Shown one piece after another: positions 36,350 through 47,532 of a DNA stretch of 64,000 nt. The stretch comes from Pilatotrama ljubarskyi. Lineage: Eukaryota > Basidiomycota > Agaricomycetes > Polyporales > Polyporaceae. A model generated the notes under the pieces. That model was not told the origin of the DNA and did no database searches. It saw only the letters and a program-made list of their open reading frames with translations. The translations under genes and the position numbers were made by a program. The stretch is from assembly GCA_022385805.1 (NCBI GenBank), contig MU277747.1:1-64000 (forward strand). Direction: 5' to 3'. Each line of letters opens with the position of its first letter. The stretch's first letter is position 1.

Positions 36350-37248
36350 TCAGGCCTCGGTCAGACGTGAGACCGGGATCCTGAGTTCCAGTTCAGGATA
36401 CCACACCAGCCTTCCCTTGTCGTCGTACCCACGGTGGATCGCTACGATGTACGTGTACTCCTTGTAAAGACGCGCGAGTCTTCCGGAATCAGGCACGATC
36501 GCCCATACATGGAACTGCCAGAGCAGGACGGATGGACAAACACACGGCAGGTCAGTACGCGAGGTACGAGCAGTAAGGCGCTATTGACACTCACGACGCT
36601 GTAGGTCCATGTTTCCTGACGAGTGACCACGTTCGTAAGGAGGTGGGCGAAGGTGTAGCCCTGCGCCGGTTTCCTCGCAGCTCTGCGGACGTCTGCGATC
36701 CTGGTGATGCTTGGTGGGAAGAGCTGCTGCAACACTGTCTGTTCACGATAGGTGCTCATCGGGATCTGGGAGGGTCCAATCAGTGCGTGCCCACATACTG
36801 TCCTCGACGCAGCAGAAAGCCTTACCGGCGCGCTCTTGCAGAAAAGGTCGCTGCCTGAGAACAGCTCATCAAGATTCTGGGTAGCACCCTGCACCTTCTC
36901 GGCCTCCGGACGTGGCATATGATGGGTTATCCCGGGTTTCGTCTCGCCCAAGGAAGCTAGCGATACACCGATGCGCCCGTCGCCGCCAATAACAGACATT
37001 TCGTGAACATCACGAAGATGCTCTGCGGGAGGGATCCGAATTCGGTATACCCCGCCCTTGTCACAGGCAGGATCAAAGAGAGGCCTCCGAGTTTGGGAAG
37101 GTATACCGGGAGCGATGGCTGGTGGACGCCAACGAGAGGGGCCTGCGGACCGGCAAGATGTCCTAGACCGCTGAAGAGGACGGGCGGAACGGGTCTCTTC
37201 TTCAGGACGAACACCGGCAGATCTGCGAGGAGGAGTAGGGTGAGGCAT
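36350..37248 (-). CDS. VAIRR-family protein, copy 1 (unknown function)
   Basis: Model of 252 residues with two phase-0 introns (60 and 80 bp). A Pro/Arg/Ser-rich N-terminus of about 70 residues leads to the family core. The core reads YRIRIPPAEH, GGDGRIGVSLASLGE, LDELFSGSDLFCKSAP, then intron, GYTFAHLLTNVVTRQETWTY, then intron, EYTYIVAIHRGYDDKGRLVW and YPELELRIP. No signal peptide or membrane segment, so probably cytosolic or nuclear. I do not recognise the family; five further intact copies lie to the right. A second frame is also open over the N-terminal exon, so the true start is less sure than the core. A TATA-like element is near 37307-37313. Confidence 0.7.
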
Positions 37249-37306
37249 CGTGTATCAGTGCTGGGTTAAAGGACAGTCGATTGATGGACACGGTGTCCAC
37301 CTGCTG

Positions 37307-37313
37307 TATTTAT
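37307..37313 (-). promoter_or_regulatory. TATA-like element, VAIRR copy 1
   Basis: ATAAATA on the minus strand, about 60 bp upstream of the start codon at 37248. Confidence 0.4.
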
Positions 37314-38027
37314 GCAACGGCGAGCCCTCGCTAAGACCTGCGCGAGCAGTGTCCAAGGCCGCCAACGCTGCGGCGACTTGTTTGACTTTGCTCTGTTTTA
37401 GGTACGCCCGCCTGTCAAAGGCCACAGCGGCGGCGGTAGCCTCGGACGGGTGGGTGACCACAGCGCCACATATGGACATGACGAGGCGAGGTGGCGTCGG
37501 GAACATGCATCGACCAAGGCGTTCAGGCGCTCCCTGAACGCGCTGGGAAGAGGCGGCATTCGGTGCGAGAGAGGTGTGGTGTAGCGCGAAGCTTTGCTCA
37601 GGGTCTTTTCGGCCGTGCTTGACAAACCGCAGGAAGCTGTGAGGAGGGCATATCGTAGAGCGACCAGAATAGCGTTGAGTGTGCCGAATTCGAGCAAGGT
37701 ACGAAGCTCGACCACCAAGATGTTTCACGCTTCAAAGCCCATACAAGCAGGTCCAAGCGACTGGAGGCACTGTCAGCTCCTTGTGGTCGGTTGTCTCTAG
37801 GACCAGCGCTTGGACCAAACCTCATCGACCTACACAACGCCATAACGCGTCGAAAGGAACGCAACATTGGATAGCTAAGCTTGATATTCATACACAATCA
37901 GTGAGAAAACATATGCTGCTGGACAGGGGTGAGGAGACGATGTCTGGTCATCGACTGAGCCACTGACCACCAAATCCCTCCCCTCTGATGCGCATCCTCT
38001 CGTAAAGGTCCATCCGTGCCTCCGCAT
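37314..38027. other. intergenic, no gene seen
   Basis: Upstream of VAIRR copy 1 and downstream of HMG-CoA lyase. Minus-strand frames near 37400-37720 have some protein-like stretches (FRERLNALVDACSRRHLA) but no start-to-stop model was found. Confidence 0.4.
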
Positions 38028-39483
38028 TCATAGCTTCGCAGAGATCAACTCAGCAGCACCCCCATCGTTCTCGCGCTCCTTCTCAAGCAGCTCACGCGCC
38101 CTCCTTGCCTCTAGCGCGCGTCCGACCCGGCTGGCGTTGGGCCGCTTGAGCATCTTCGATATCCACGTGCCGACCTCCGCGACGGCGTCCAGGTCGCCAG
38201 GAGTCTCGTACTTGCTCCCCTTGAGAGCGTACAGCACGTCCTCTGTGGCCACGTTCCCGGTAGCGCCGGGGGAGTAGGGGCAGCCGCCGAGTCCGCCGAC
38301 GGCAGAGTCAAACGTACGGATGCCGTAGTTTAGGGAAGTGAGGATGTTTGCTACGCCCATGCCATACGTATCGTGGAAGTGGCCCTACAAGCGTATATCA
38401 AGCTTTGCATCTATGCGGATATGATGATGAGGAAGGACGTACAGCCAGCTTCGAGGCTGGGATACCACCGCTGCCCTCGATGACAGTTTCGAGCAGCCGC
38501 TCGACGGTCGTTGGGTTTCCAGTCCCAACAGTGTCGCCGAGGCTGACTTCGTAGCAGCCCATGTCGAGCAGTGCTTGCGACACGCTCTTCACCTTCTTGG
38601 GGTCCACCTTACCCGAGTACGGGCAGTCGATGACGACGCTCACGTAGCTGCGAGCACGATAAGAGAAGTCTCCTCGGCTAGACTGCTCGGACTTACCCTC
38701 GGACACGCAGACCTTCCGAGGTCGCGCGTTTTGCGACCGCCGCGAGACGGTCGAGGGACTCGGCGACCGTGCAGTTGGTGTTCGCTTTTGAGAAAGCGTC
38801 GGTGGCGGCGGTGAAGACTGCGATCTCGTCGGTGTAGGGCACCTCCGACTTTGGTTGCTTCGCCAGGAGATCAAGCAGCAGTTCCAGTCCCTTCAGATTC
38901 GGGACAAGCACGGGGTAGTGAAGGCCCTTCTGCCGCTCCATGAGCTTCAGGACGTCCGCCGTACCTGCCATCTGCGATTTCGTGAGTGTGTGCCCTGAGA
39001 CCGGGAGATACCCTAATTCGAGGTAATGGATTGATATCTTGAATGCGCCTGATTGCCTCAATCCCATTTGCCAGGACTCAGAGGGACCACCCTGCTGCAT
39101 GAGTACGCAGCATGAAGACTCAGATAGGAGCTCTCCATCGCGAGGACCACCTGAAACTAGACCCGGCACCCCCTCCAAGACATGCTTTGACGAAGGGCGT
39201 ACTCTTCAGTACCAATACTGAACATGCACCTCACCTGGGGAACCCATTTCGGGCTCACGAAGCTGCCGGACTCGATGATGTCCAGGCCAGCCTTGGTGAG
39301 ACGATTCACAAGCTCGGCCTTCACCTCTGGTGGTATAACCGCAGATTCATTCTGGAGACCGTCTCGGGGCCCGACTTCGACTATCCGAACGCGTTCGCGA
39401 GCCGCGGTCGCATACGTGCGGGGTCGAGGGCGGAGAGCGCATCCGCCTTTGGCCAGAGAACGAGCAGCGTGTCGAGAGAACAT
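38028..39483 (-). CDS. hydroxymethylglutaryl-CoA lyase, mitochondrial
   Basis: Family motifs are clear: [14 protein letters not shown] at the start of the barrel, [10 protein letters not shown] joined by splicing to [53 protein letters not shown] and [20 protein letters not shown]. The Arg/Asp of GPRDG, the His of HFHD and the Cys of GGCPYSPG are the known catalytic residues. The enzyme cleaves HMG-CoA to acetoacetate and acetyl-CoA in leucine breakdown and ketone metabolism. The N-terminus ([13 protein letters not shown]...[10 protein letters not shown]) is Arg/Ala-rich like a mitochondrial presequence. Two candidate Met codons (39498, 39483) are possible. The first intron (38972-39234) is 263 bp, far longer than its neighbours. 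Confidence 0.95.
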
Positions 39484-39694
39484 GGTGGTCAAGAACAAGC
39501 TGGACAGAGCTTACATGCTCCGGGTCGTTTATGTATAGGTGGACCGGGTCGGTACACCGTCGTCGAACGGCGGAGAAGGTCATGGGAACGACGATCCAGG
39601 GTGGCGGCGGAGTGCCGGCGACCGCGACAGGCGCGCCGCGCGCCCACTCCGGCCACGAGCGCGTCGACCTCCGCCTTGCCTCTCACCCGTCATC
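39484..39694. promoter_or_regulatory. divergent promoter region, HMG-CoA lyase / DMAC1-like
   Basis: About 200 bp between two divergent start codons of genes whose products are probably both mitochondrial. No TATA element stands out. Confidence 0.5.
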
Positions 39695-39994
39695 ATGTCC
39701 GCACCACCGAGTTCAGAGCCTCGCGTCGGTTCCGACCGCAACGTCGAGGTCGATATCCCGCGGAATCCCAAGGACTGTCTGGCATGTCGTGTCATTGGAA
39801 CTGTCGCACTCGGCGGAGTCGGCGTGTACGCCCTCAATCAGTCTCGTGCACACGCCCCGGGGTCGGTGGTAGGGAAAAGGATAATGGCCGGGGTAGGCGT
39901 ATGTGCGTGCTAAGAGGTTGTGTCGGCTGTGTTCCGGTTGCTGATGCCAGGTGCAGGTTTCTTGGTCGCCAGTGCACTCCGCTGGACTAAATGA
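39695..39994 (+). CDS. small DMAC1/DUF4536-like membrane protein
   Basis: Two exons (39695-39902, 39951-39994) give 83 residues. The N-terminus MSAPPSSEPRVGSDRN is followed by DCLACRVIGTVALGGVGVYAL and a second hydrophobic stretch MAGVGVCAGFLVASAL. The CXXCR-plus-Gly-rich membrane segment pattern is that of the DUF4536/DMAC1 family, whose known members are small mitochondrial inner-membrane proteins linked to respiratory complex assembly. The intron (48 bp) splits the second segment and the short last exon ends RWTK. The call rests on a short motif only. Divergent from HMG-CoA lyase. Confidence 0.65.
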
Positions 39995-40677
39995 ATCAGA
40001 GTGCTCCAGTCTGGGATTTACCGACCGATGCGGAATGTGCCCTTCTTACCGTATGCGATGTATCATACACTCGTTATGACGATGTGTACACCAAGGTGTG
40101 CCGTCCTCTCTCAAGTGCGTGTCAGTATTTGCTTCAGCTACATGTCGCGCTACCCGCAAATGTAGTCCATGCTGTGGCATCATTCGCAGTCAGTGATGCC
40201 CTCCTGAGAGGGGACTAGATGCCAAGCCCCGCTTCCCTGCGGTGCCAAAGTATCGGAATGCACGTAACCGAGGAGCGAGAGGACATTGTCCGCCTTCTCT
40301 CAAGTCTGCAGAGCTCGGACTACGACTTGCAGGGAACACTATGATTGCCCAAGTCCTGCGCTTTCGCTCCGGTACGGGACACAACTGACGCTTGGTCCAA
40401 GCGATGACCAGAACGATATCTGGTACTGGCAAGAGCTCGGGACTTACACTTGTTCGCGTCCTACCACCCTGTGTGGTCCATGCGCGCCCTTCCTCCGACG
40501 CCGCCACCGCACACTGCTGCGTGACCGGCTGCAACTGCTTGGGCAGTCGCTTTGCGGTGCTGCGGCTGCTCAAGTCTTCCGGACGCCAATGCTCTCAAGT
40601 ATAGAGAGAACGAGCAGGACTTTGATACAAAGTCGACCTCGTCACTGCCAAATCCTGGCTTTGTCGCTCTTCTGGAG
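39995..40677. other. intergenic, no gene seen
   Basis: Upstream of VAIRR copy 2. Short overlapping frames without motifs. Confidence 0.45.
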
Positions 40678-40684
40678 TATAAAT
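40678..40684 (+). promoter_or_regulatory. TATA box, VAIRR copy 2
   Basis: TATAAAT about 70 bp upstream of the start codon at 40752. Confidence 0.5.
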
Positions 40685-40751
40685 GGCCTACATGTCGATC
40701 TCCAGGCTCTCAGCATCTCACCATCACTGCTCTTCCCTGTTGCGTTTAATC

Positions 40752-41718
40752 ATGTACCCGAACTACACCCACTCATGCGCCGGCCCTTCTTCCGGTCAGC
40801 ACATCCCAGCAATTCCTCAGTACCCACAGCCCGTAGGTGCGTGCCAGTGTCTTCCCCCTCTCGTTTCCTCACTGACACGCATATTGTCCAGGCTGGCCAG
40901 GCCCAGTCGCAGAGCCCTCCTCATACCACCGTGGCGACGTCCACGTTCTCTCCCCAAAGCCCACCCGATCCATAGGGCCGGCAAACCGCCCGCCCGTACT
41001 AGACTTTACCATCCAGCCGGGCAGAGAGGTAGCGCATATTATGAAGGTACAAGATGACGGCACGGTACGGCAGCTGCAGTACAACGGCAAGTCTTACCCA
41101 ATCCCGCTGCCGCCCAATACGGATACCTGGGAGTGGAAGGTGAACGCTCCGCAGACGTACGGCCGCGGTCTTCCCCTTTCTGTGATCATGCAGTATGGAC
41201 CGTACACGGAGGGTTTGGTGAATCGCATTGTGGAGAACGCACAGGAGTTCTCACCGGCGGACGTTCTGAGCGGACGTGATTTTATTGATAGAGGCGTAGT
41301 AAGTGTCTGGTTCTGTTGGATGTATACTTACGATCTCGAGTCGCTGAACGTTGATCCTTGACGTTGCGCAGTTCCCAAACGAATTTCGACCGATGACAAA
41401 TTCGGTGGAACAGCTTCAGGTGTATGGGATCCTGTACGGAGAGCTCCTTGCGCGAATCCTGGAGAAGCAGCGGGACTGGTATATCGACCTCGTATGTCCT
41501 ACGTTCTCCGACCCTCTCCTAGCGAGGCACTGACTCGCAATGGGCAGATCAACAGAGAGCATACGGAGTGGTACACTCACAAGCACGACGTCTGGCGCGT
41601 GTGGGGTGCGAATCCCATGGCTGAATGTCTGTGGATTGTTGCCATCCGACGGACGCTCCCGGATTCTCAAGGCAGGGTTTTCTACTTCCCGGAGATGGAG
41701 CTGCATCCTTTGGCCTGA
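40752..41718 (+). CDS. VAIRR-family protein, copy 2 (unknown function)
   Basis: Exons 40752-40836, 40892-41298, 41372-41491 and 41548-41718 sum to 260 residues. A Pro/Ser-rich N-terminus of about 70 residues carries an extra intron not seen in the other copies. The core then reads KSYPIPLPPNTDTWEWKV, LPLSVIMQYG, SGRDFIDRGV, then intron, FPNEFRPM, VYGILYGELLARILEKQRDW, then intron, WGANPMAECLWIVAIRRTL and GRVFYFPEMELHPLA. The two core introns sit where those of copies 1 and 3-6 sit. It is the most diverged core of the six in its middle part. No known domain recognised, no signal peptide. A TATA box lies upstream. Confidence 0.75.
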
Positions 41719-42739
41719 CAACTCTCGATGTCTGTTGCTTATGCATTGCGTTACCTCTGTTTTATACGATCATGGTATGATCGCCGTTCGTGTTATTCCT
41801 GATATTCCACGTCACCTACCCCTATGGTCGACCCCACGTACACCCGCGCGAGGGCGTAGCTCGAATGGACACCTCGCCTTTCGCGTTTTCCTCTGTTTCT
41901 CCTGCAGCACGCCTTGTAGCTCGCTCTCCTGGCTAGACTGAATCTCGTGCCCTTGTGAGCGATAGCACTCGAGTCAAGCTGGTTTGGCGTCATCGGACAC
42001 GTCGATCAGGGGGACTCAGTCTCTACAGCATCAGAGGCACTGCAACGCCGGAGGAACGTACTTCAGAAGGCAGGTGAGCTTTGCACATCAGCTCAGGCGA
42101 GGCGGACTACTCACGAGAGCTCTGAACAGCGGACCTACAATCTGCGCCTCCTGATGCTATCGCAAGTGGCGCCTCCGAATGCCGCTCCGAACGCGTACCT
42201 GGCTAACAATCATGCTTTCTTCCCAGTGTATATCATATCGCGTTCTGCGACGCGCCCTGTTAGTAGGCCGAAGATCCTCCTTCATGTGGGTGGAGCTGCG
42301 GAGATGCGTCAGCCGGTACGTGTGGGCTATGCCTCCGGGCCTCAAGGTGAGCGACTTCGACGCGGCGTCCGAACAGCCTAGAACCATACGGGTATGGTGT
42401 CGGAATCCCCAACGGCTAGACTTGTTCTCTACGCTCGCACGGCTCACGAAGATGGCACGTTAGCAGGAGTCATAAGAGACAGATACGGTAGTCCACTTGT
42501 GCTTGGGATTCTCGGACTTCGAATGACATCGCAATCGATCAGCCCGGCGGCCCACAGGGGAAACGCCTATTGTCCCTGACTCTTAGCAGAATGCGAGGTT
42601 GACCGTTTGCGACGCATCGTATATATTGCGATCGCCGGGCGATGTAGGTGCGACGCCCTCAACATCTCTACTCTCACTTGCATCCGCACTCTCGTCGTCA
42701 CTTCATCGGGAAACTCTCCCCAGCTCCCTTTCAGCACAT
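41719..42739. other. no supported gene; short overlapping frames
   Basis: Frames at 42154-42381, 42179-42463 and 42394-42579 overlap in different phases and none has a recognised motif. Possibly a decayed gene; nothing firm. Confidence 0.35.
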
Positions 42740-43243
42740 ATGGTGAGTGTCGAGCCACATCCTCTACCTCACCGCGCCGCCTAGTAGCTGATCTGACATC
42801 ATTTGTCCTTCATGGTAGGCGGACCAGATCTCTTCCGCAGCCAAAGAGGCTTACATCGCCAACCTCTGGCGCAGACCATCGACCTGGTCGAGACGAGTCA
42901 GGACACCGCGTTCTTCACAGCAGATGATCGCCGTGCGCAGATTACGTTGATGAATCCTGACGTGCCAGGCACGAAGTCGGTCGAGATGAAGAAGACTAGG
43001 TACACGTTGACCAACTACGGTCGTATTGGCTACCGCGTCGAGATCTGGTTGCCCGGCGAGCAGAAGCCTGAGAGGATCGGCACTATCTGGGCCAGGCGGC
43101 CGTCCCCTACGGATCTCGCAGCAACTCGATATGCAGTCGTGAAGGGGCTGAAAGATATGATCGACGACCCAGAGGCCAAGCTGTCGGCCTACGAAGTGGA
43201 CGTACCAGATCTCATGCGGCTGATGAACATCGCGATGTCCTAG
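42740..43243 (+). CDS. hypothetical protein, start codon alone in exon 1
   Basis: An ATG at 42740-42742 is followed directly by a consensus donor GTGAGT. Splicing to 42875 gives ATG then a long open exon TIDLVETSQDTAFFTADDRR ... TLTNYGRIGYRVEIWLPGEQ ... ending LMRLMNIAMS at 43243, about 124 residues. A second good acceptor at 42818 would instead add ADQISSAAKEAYIANLW, which looks coding but is out of frame with the rest by one base. So this is either an intact gene with the downstream acceptor or a frameshifted gene. No family recognised; no signal peptide. Confidence 0.5.
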
Positions 43244-43347
43244 GCCATGTACCAGGTACTGCCCGAATTGTAGTGAGTCGCGTGCATTTGGACGAGCCTA
43301 CACGTTACTGATCCAGGCACTGCATGTCACTCACAGACGCACTTCTC

Positions 43348-44943
43348 TGCATCCTGATGATACTACGGACGAAGTGCACCTGAGAACGCCTGGTTCTCAA
43401 TGCATTGTTGACGCGGATGTCCTGGTCTTTTCTGTACCAGTCAATACATCGAGCATCTTCTCTACACGCTTCGAGACCCGCCGAAATCCTCTAATTGAAC
43501 TTTCCCTGCATATTATTACACGATCATCCAACAGTGTGATTAGAGTATCGGAACTCATAACCCTAAGAACCCCCGCGCGACCCTGAGAGACCGCATACAC
43601 AGATCGGAGATGTACACGAAGGCCCGTATCACAGTGAGCGCTTGACGTGCCCTCTGCGCAGTGGGTCGGCACCGGCATACTCCCGAACACCCACGTTCAT
43701 TCCCAGTAAGCCACTGAACATAACGACGGGCGATCCAATTCGTCTTGTCTGCTGCATTTAGCTGCACAATCAATACAATGCCATCAACATGAAAGGACCG
43801 TGATTCTCGAGCCTCATGTCGCGCACCTCGATGAGAGACTGTAGGATGTCTGCGATGCAGTACACGTCCCAGGAATATGGATCAAAATGCTTTAACCCGT
43901 TCGGGGGAGGGACTTGAGTGGGCGGTAAGGCGACTGCCCATTGTTCGCCAGGTCCTAGCTGCAAAGTCATTGACGAGCCGAAGTCGATGATATAGACTTT
44001 CCCCGATTCGACGCCTCTGTGATCTTTTGCATCGGATGGGTATGCTCCGACTAAGTTGTCAATGCACAGGTCCTACAACCATCCGTGAGCCCTGTACAAC
44101 TTCGTTACGGCGACGAGAGTACGTACCATATGCGCTATGTGAAGTCGATGCAAAAATTCGACGCCCTATGACTGTCCAGTCAGCGGCTGGACTTACCTGC
44201 CAGGGCAAAGAAAAACGCCAGAACGCACCTCCACAATCTGGAGAGAGACACTCAAAAGCTGATAAAGCGACCATCTTTGAGGCCCAAGCATGCTGGACAC
44301 GCTCCCTAGATATGGCATTATCAACAAAGGGTGGCCGAGTTCTGTAATCTCGCATGGGAGAGTATGGTTCGGAGGTGCTGGATTGAGCTGGAGTAGTCTT
44401 TCGTACGCCGCAAGCTCCTGCGTGTCGAGATCGAGGATTTTGATGACATATTGGGGTTGTTGCCGGTGTGATGTTGCATACACAAAGCCCTAGTGTCCAA
44501 TCGCGTCAGAACTCCTCCTTCTCGTTCGAGAGCAAGGTGAATTACCGGCTTCAAAGTGTCTACCGCGACAAGCCCGCGCCGTCGAAGATCAGGATGGTTC
44601 TGGAGGCGTTCCGGCACCCCCACACATGTGACCTCGCCAGTGTCATCCCAAACATACCAGGGCGGACCTTCAGAGGACATGACTTATTGGGAACCGAGTG
44701 GTACGGGGCTGTATAAGACGTGGAAGGCTGCGAAAAGATTCAATAGAGCTTCAGTTTCGGTGAGATTGTCTGTACGGAAGCTGTTGGAGAGGGAGTCACG
44801 AATAGATCACGGACATGTACACGGGCATACTGTAAGCGCTGACAGCCGAGAAGCTCAAGACCGACTTCCGGCGCGTGCTTGCTCAGTCAAACAAGATATA
44901 CTACTACGGTCTACGAAGCCCAGACTGAATAAAGGGTATAGAG
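43348..44943. repeat. tandem segmental duplication, unit 1
   Basis: About 1.6 kb resembling 45018-46615 along its length. It covers a kinase-like gene plus both flanks (left flank ...CATTGTTGA...CAGTCAATACATCGAG; right flank ...CGGAAGCTGTTGG...GCGCGTGCTTGCTCAGTC). Boundaries are approximate. Confidence 0.75.
43555..44680 (-). CDS. protein-kinase-like protein, tandem copy 1
   Basis: Four introns (56, 63, 54 and 65 bp) give 295 residues. N-terminus MSSEGPPWYVWDDTGEV. Kinase landmarks: YVIKILDL (candidate beta-3 Lys), LLIMPYLG (hinge-like), FLHRLHIAHMDLCIDNLVGA (catalytic loop with HMD in place of HRD, Asn kept), YIIDFGSS (DFG), and FDPYSWDVYCIADIL (like the conserved Asp-Val-Trp helix region). 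I see no clear Gly-rich loop and no APE motif. It may be a weak kinase or pseudokinase of the type expanded in basidiomycetes. Substrate unknown. A near-identical neighbour lies 1.6 kb to the right. Confidence 0.7.
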
Positions 44944-45182
44944 CGACTAGGTACACTGTGTCACCGTCACTCGCCCATGGAGGCTAGCAATACACCGATG
45001 CGCCCGTCGCCACCACAGGCATCCTGCTCATACTATGGACGAAGTGCATACAAGGACACATGCTTCTCATGGCATTGTTGATGATGCAGATATCCTACTG
45101 GTCTTTTCGACCCAGTCAATACATCGAGTGACCATCGGAATCCTTCGTAGGATCTATATTACATGATGATACAATGTTGCAA
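44681..45182. other. spacer between kinase-like copies
   Basis: Contains the right flank of duplication unit 1, the VAIRR relic at 44971-45015 and the left flank of unit 2. No gene. Confidence 0.6.
44971..45015 (-). pseudogene. relic fragment of VAIRR copy 1
   Basis: 45 bp match 36944-36988 with four differences by my count, same orientation. In copy 1 this segment codes the GDGRIGVSLASLGE core. The rest of the gene is not visible here; it lies at the junction between the two duplication units. Confidence 0.65.
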
Positions 45183-46615
45183 TCAGAGTATAGAAAGCCA
45201 GAACCCAAAGACCCGCCGTGTGAGCCCGAGAGACCGCATAGACAGATCGAATATGTAAACGAAGGCCCGTATCACGGTGAGCACTTGACGTGCTCTCCGC
45301 GCAGAAGGTCGGCACCGACATACTCCCGAACACCCACGTTCGTTCCCAGTAAGCCACTGGACATAACGACGAGCGATCCAATTCGTCTCGTCTGCCGCCT
45401 TCAGCTGCAAAATCCATACGGTGCCATCAGCACGAGAGGACCATCATTTTCGAGCCTCACGTCACGCACCTCGATGAGAAACTCTAGGATGTCTGCGATG
45501 CAGTACACATCCCAGGAATAGGGATCAAAATGCTTTAACCCGTTCGGTGGACGGACTTGAGTGGGCGGTAAGGCGACTGCCCGTTGTTCGCCAGGTCCTA
45601 GCTGCAAAGTCATTGACGAGCCGAAGTCGATGATATAGACTTTCCCGAATTCGACGCATCTATGATCTTCTGCATCGCATTTGCCGGCTCCAATTAGATT
45701 GTCGATGCTCAGGTCCTAGAACCACCAGTGAGTCCTTTGCAATCTCTTCACGGCCACGAGAGCGCGTACCATATGCACTATGTGAAGTCGGTGCAAAAAC
45801 TCGACACCCTATGGTTGACCAGTCAGCCACCAGTTATGGTGTCTGCCAGTGCAAAAGAAACGCGAGAACGTACCTCCACAATCTGGAGAAAGACACTCAA
45901 GAGCTGATAAAGCGACCACCTATAAGCCCCAAACATGCTATACGCGCTCCCTAGATGGGGCATTATCAACAAAGGGTGGCCGAGTTGGGTGATCTCGCAT
46001 GGGAGGGTGTGGTTTGGAGATGCTGGATTGAGTTGGAGCAGTCTTTCATACACCGCAAGCTCTTGAGTGGCGAGATCAAGGATTTTGATCGCGTATTGGG
46101 GTCGTCGGTGATGCGATGTTGCATACACGAAACCCTGTAGTGCCCGATTGCGTCAGTAGTCCTCTTTCTCGTCTGAGTGCAAGGTGACCTACTGGCTTGA
46201 GGGTGTCCACTGCAACAAGACCGCGTCGTTGTAGATCAGGATGACCCTGGAGACGCTCCGGGACTCCCGCAACTTGGACCTCGCCAATGTGATCCCGAAC
46301 ATACCAGGGCGGACCTTCAGAGGACATGACTTTTAAGTAACAAGTCGAATGGAACTGTGGAAGACGCGGAAGGTTGCGAGAGCTGCACTTTGAGTGAGGG
46401 CAAGGCTGTCAATACGGAAGCTGTTGGGGGGATAAGAGATCATTAAGTGAACAACGAACAGTCCATATTCGGACGTTGTATGTACGTGACTGGCATAAGC
46501 GCTGAGGCAGAAGCGCTGACCGCCGAGAAGCACGCCGAGGAGACCGGCGCGTGCTTGCTCAGTCGAATCAGATCTACTACCTACATACATTCGATACGAA
46601 GCGCGTCCAGCGATG
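45018..46615. repeat. tandem segmental duplication, unit 2
   Basis: Second unit of the duplication described at 43348-44943, same orientation, with a kinase-like gene inside. Boundaries are approximate. Confidence 0.75.
45183..46327 (-). CDS. protein-kinase-like protein, tandem copy 2
   Basis: Four introns (58, 65, 54 and 65 bp) at the same places as in copy 1 give 300 residues. Landmarks: YAIKILDL, LLIMPHLGS, FLHRLHIVHMDLSIDNLIGA, YIIDFGSS and FDPYSWDVYCIADIL. The catalytic Asp, the following Asn and the DFG are kept, but the loop reads HMD, not HRD. The insert after the catalytic loop differs from copy 1 (GKCDAEDHRCVEFGK versus YPSDAKDHRGVESGK). The C-terminal exon ends slightly longer. 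Both copies are open from start to stop, so neither is obviously dead. Confidence 0.7.
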
Positions 46616-47526
46616 GCCCAGCAACTCCGAGAGTACGAGAAGGAGCCGTCAACCACATGAAGGGCAAGGGTACAGTCACTGGCAAAGTCGCCGAGCGATG
46701 GCAGGCTATCGAGGTGCATACGGCGAGTGGGGCCACTGTACGAGGATAGCCGTGCATGTGCCGTCTACTACGCCTGTCCAGGTTGTGCGTGGCTTCGTGA
46801 GGGAGGTTCTCGAATAATTGAAGGTCCTCGAAGTCGTGCACAGCAAATCATACTTCCACCACATACCAAATCCGGAACGACACTCATCAGTGCAATGATC
46901 TCAACGGGAAAAAGTGCCACAACGATGCGGCGGACGTGGATGTTCCTGTCGGCGTTCAACCCTCTTTACATACCTCCAACGATGAGTAGCACCTCTCTGC
47001 TCAGTGAAACTGATAGCTAGATGTCCATAGCTTGAGCGGGAAGGCACAAATGGTTAAGTCTCGAAGGCCCTTCGGAAGCGCCCACATTGTGCACCAGAGC
47101 GTCGCTAGGGCCGCGCGTATGGCTGTTTTCCTCCTCGTTATACCTCACTCCTCAAACGATTCGTGTCTGGTAATGTCATATCAGTATGCACAGCTATTAG
47201 GAGAGTAGAACCAAACGATTCAAAATGCAGCTCAACCTCTCGAAGCACTCACTTGGTCCTATGTATCATGTACCACAGGTTGCCGTTGAGCCACCCGGTC
47301 CGTGCTGTTAACCACGGGCGACGGTCAAAGCCATGCACGGGAGCCTGCACTGCGCAGGCCGCTAGCGGGAGCTGTCAAAGCAGGCCTCCATTGACTACCG
47401 GCACGTCGACGGTCACAAAGCGTTCGAACTTCGCCGCAGCTACTACGCGCACCTACCTCCGCCACTCCCGCTTGGACCTCCAGGAACACGCCCAAGCATA
47501 CGCTGTCTGCAATGGACGGGCCACCC
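46616..47526. other. no supported gene
   Basis: Short frames only. One plus frame reads HMKGKGTVTGKVAERW near 46655, which faintly recalls CsbD-like stress proteins, but the frame does not extend convincingly. Confidence 0.35.
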
Positions 47527-47532
47527 TATAAG
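47527..47532 (+). promoter_or_regulatory. TATA-like element, VAIRR copy 3
   Basis: TATAAG about 77 bp upstream of the start codon at 47609. Confidence 0.4.

Noticed and set aside
46447..46749. possible CsbD-like stress protein (MKGKGTVTGKVAERW)
   Set aside because: The match is a single short stretch, and the frame before and after it does not resemble the family.
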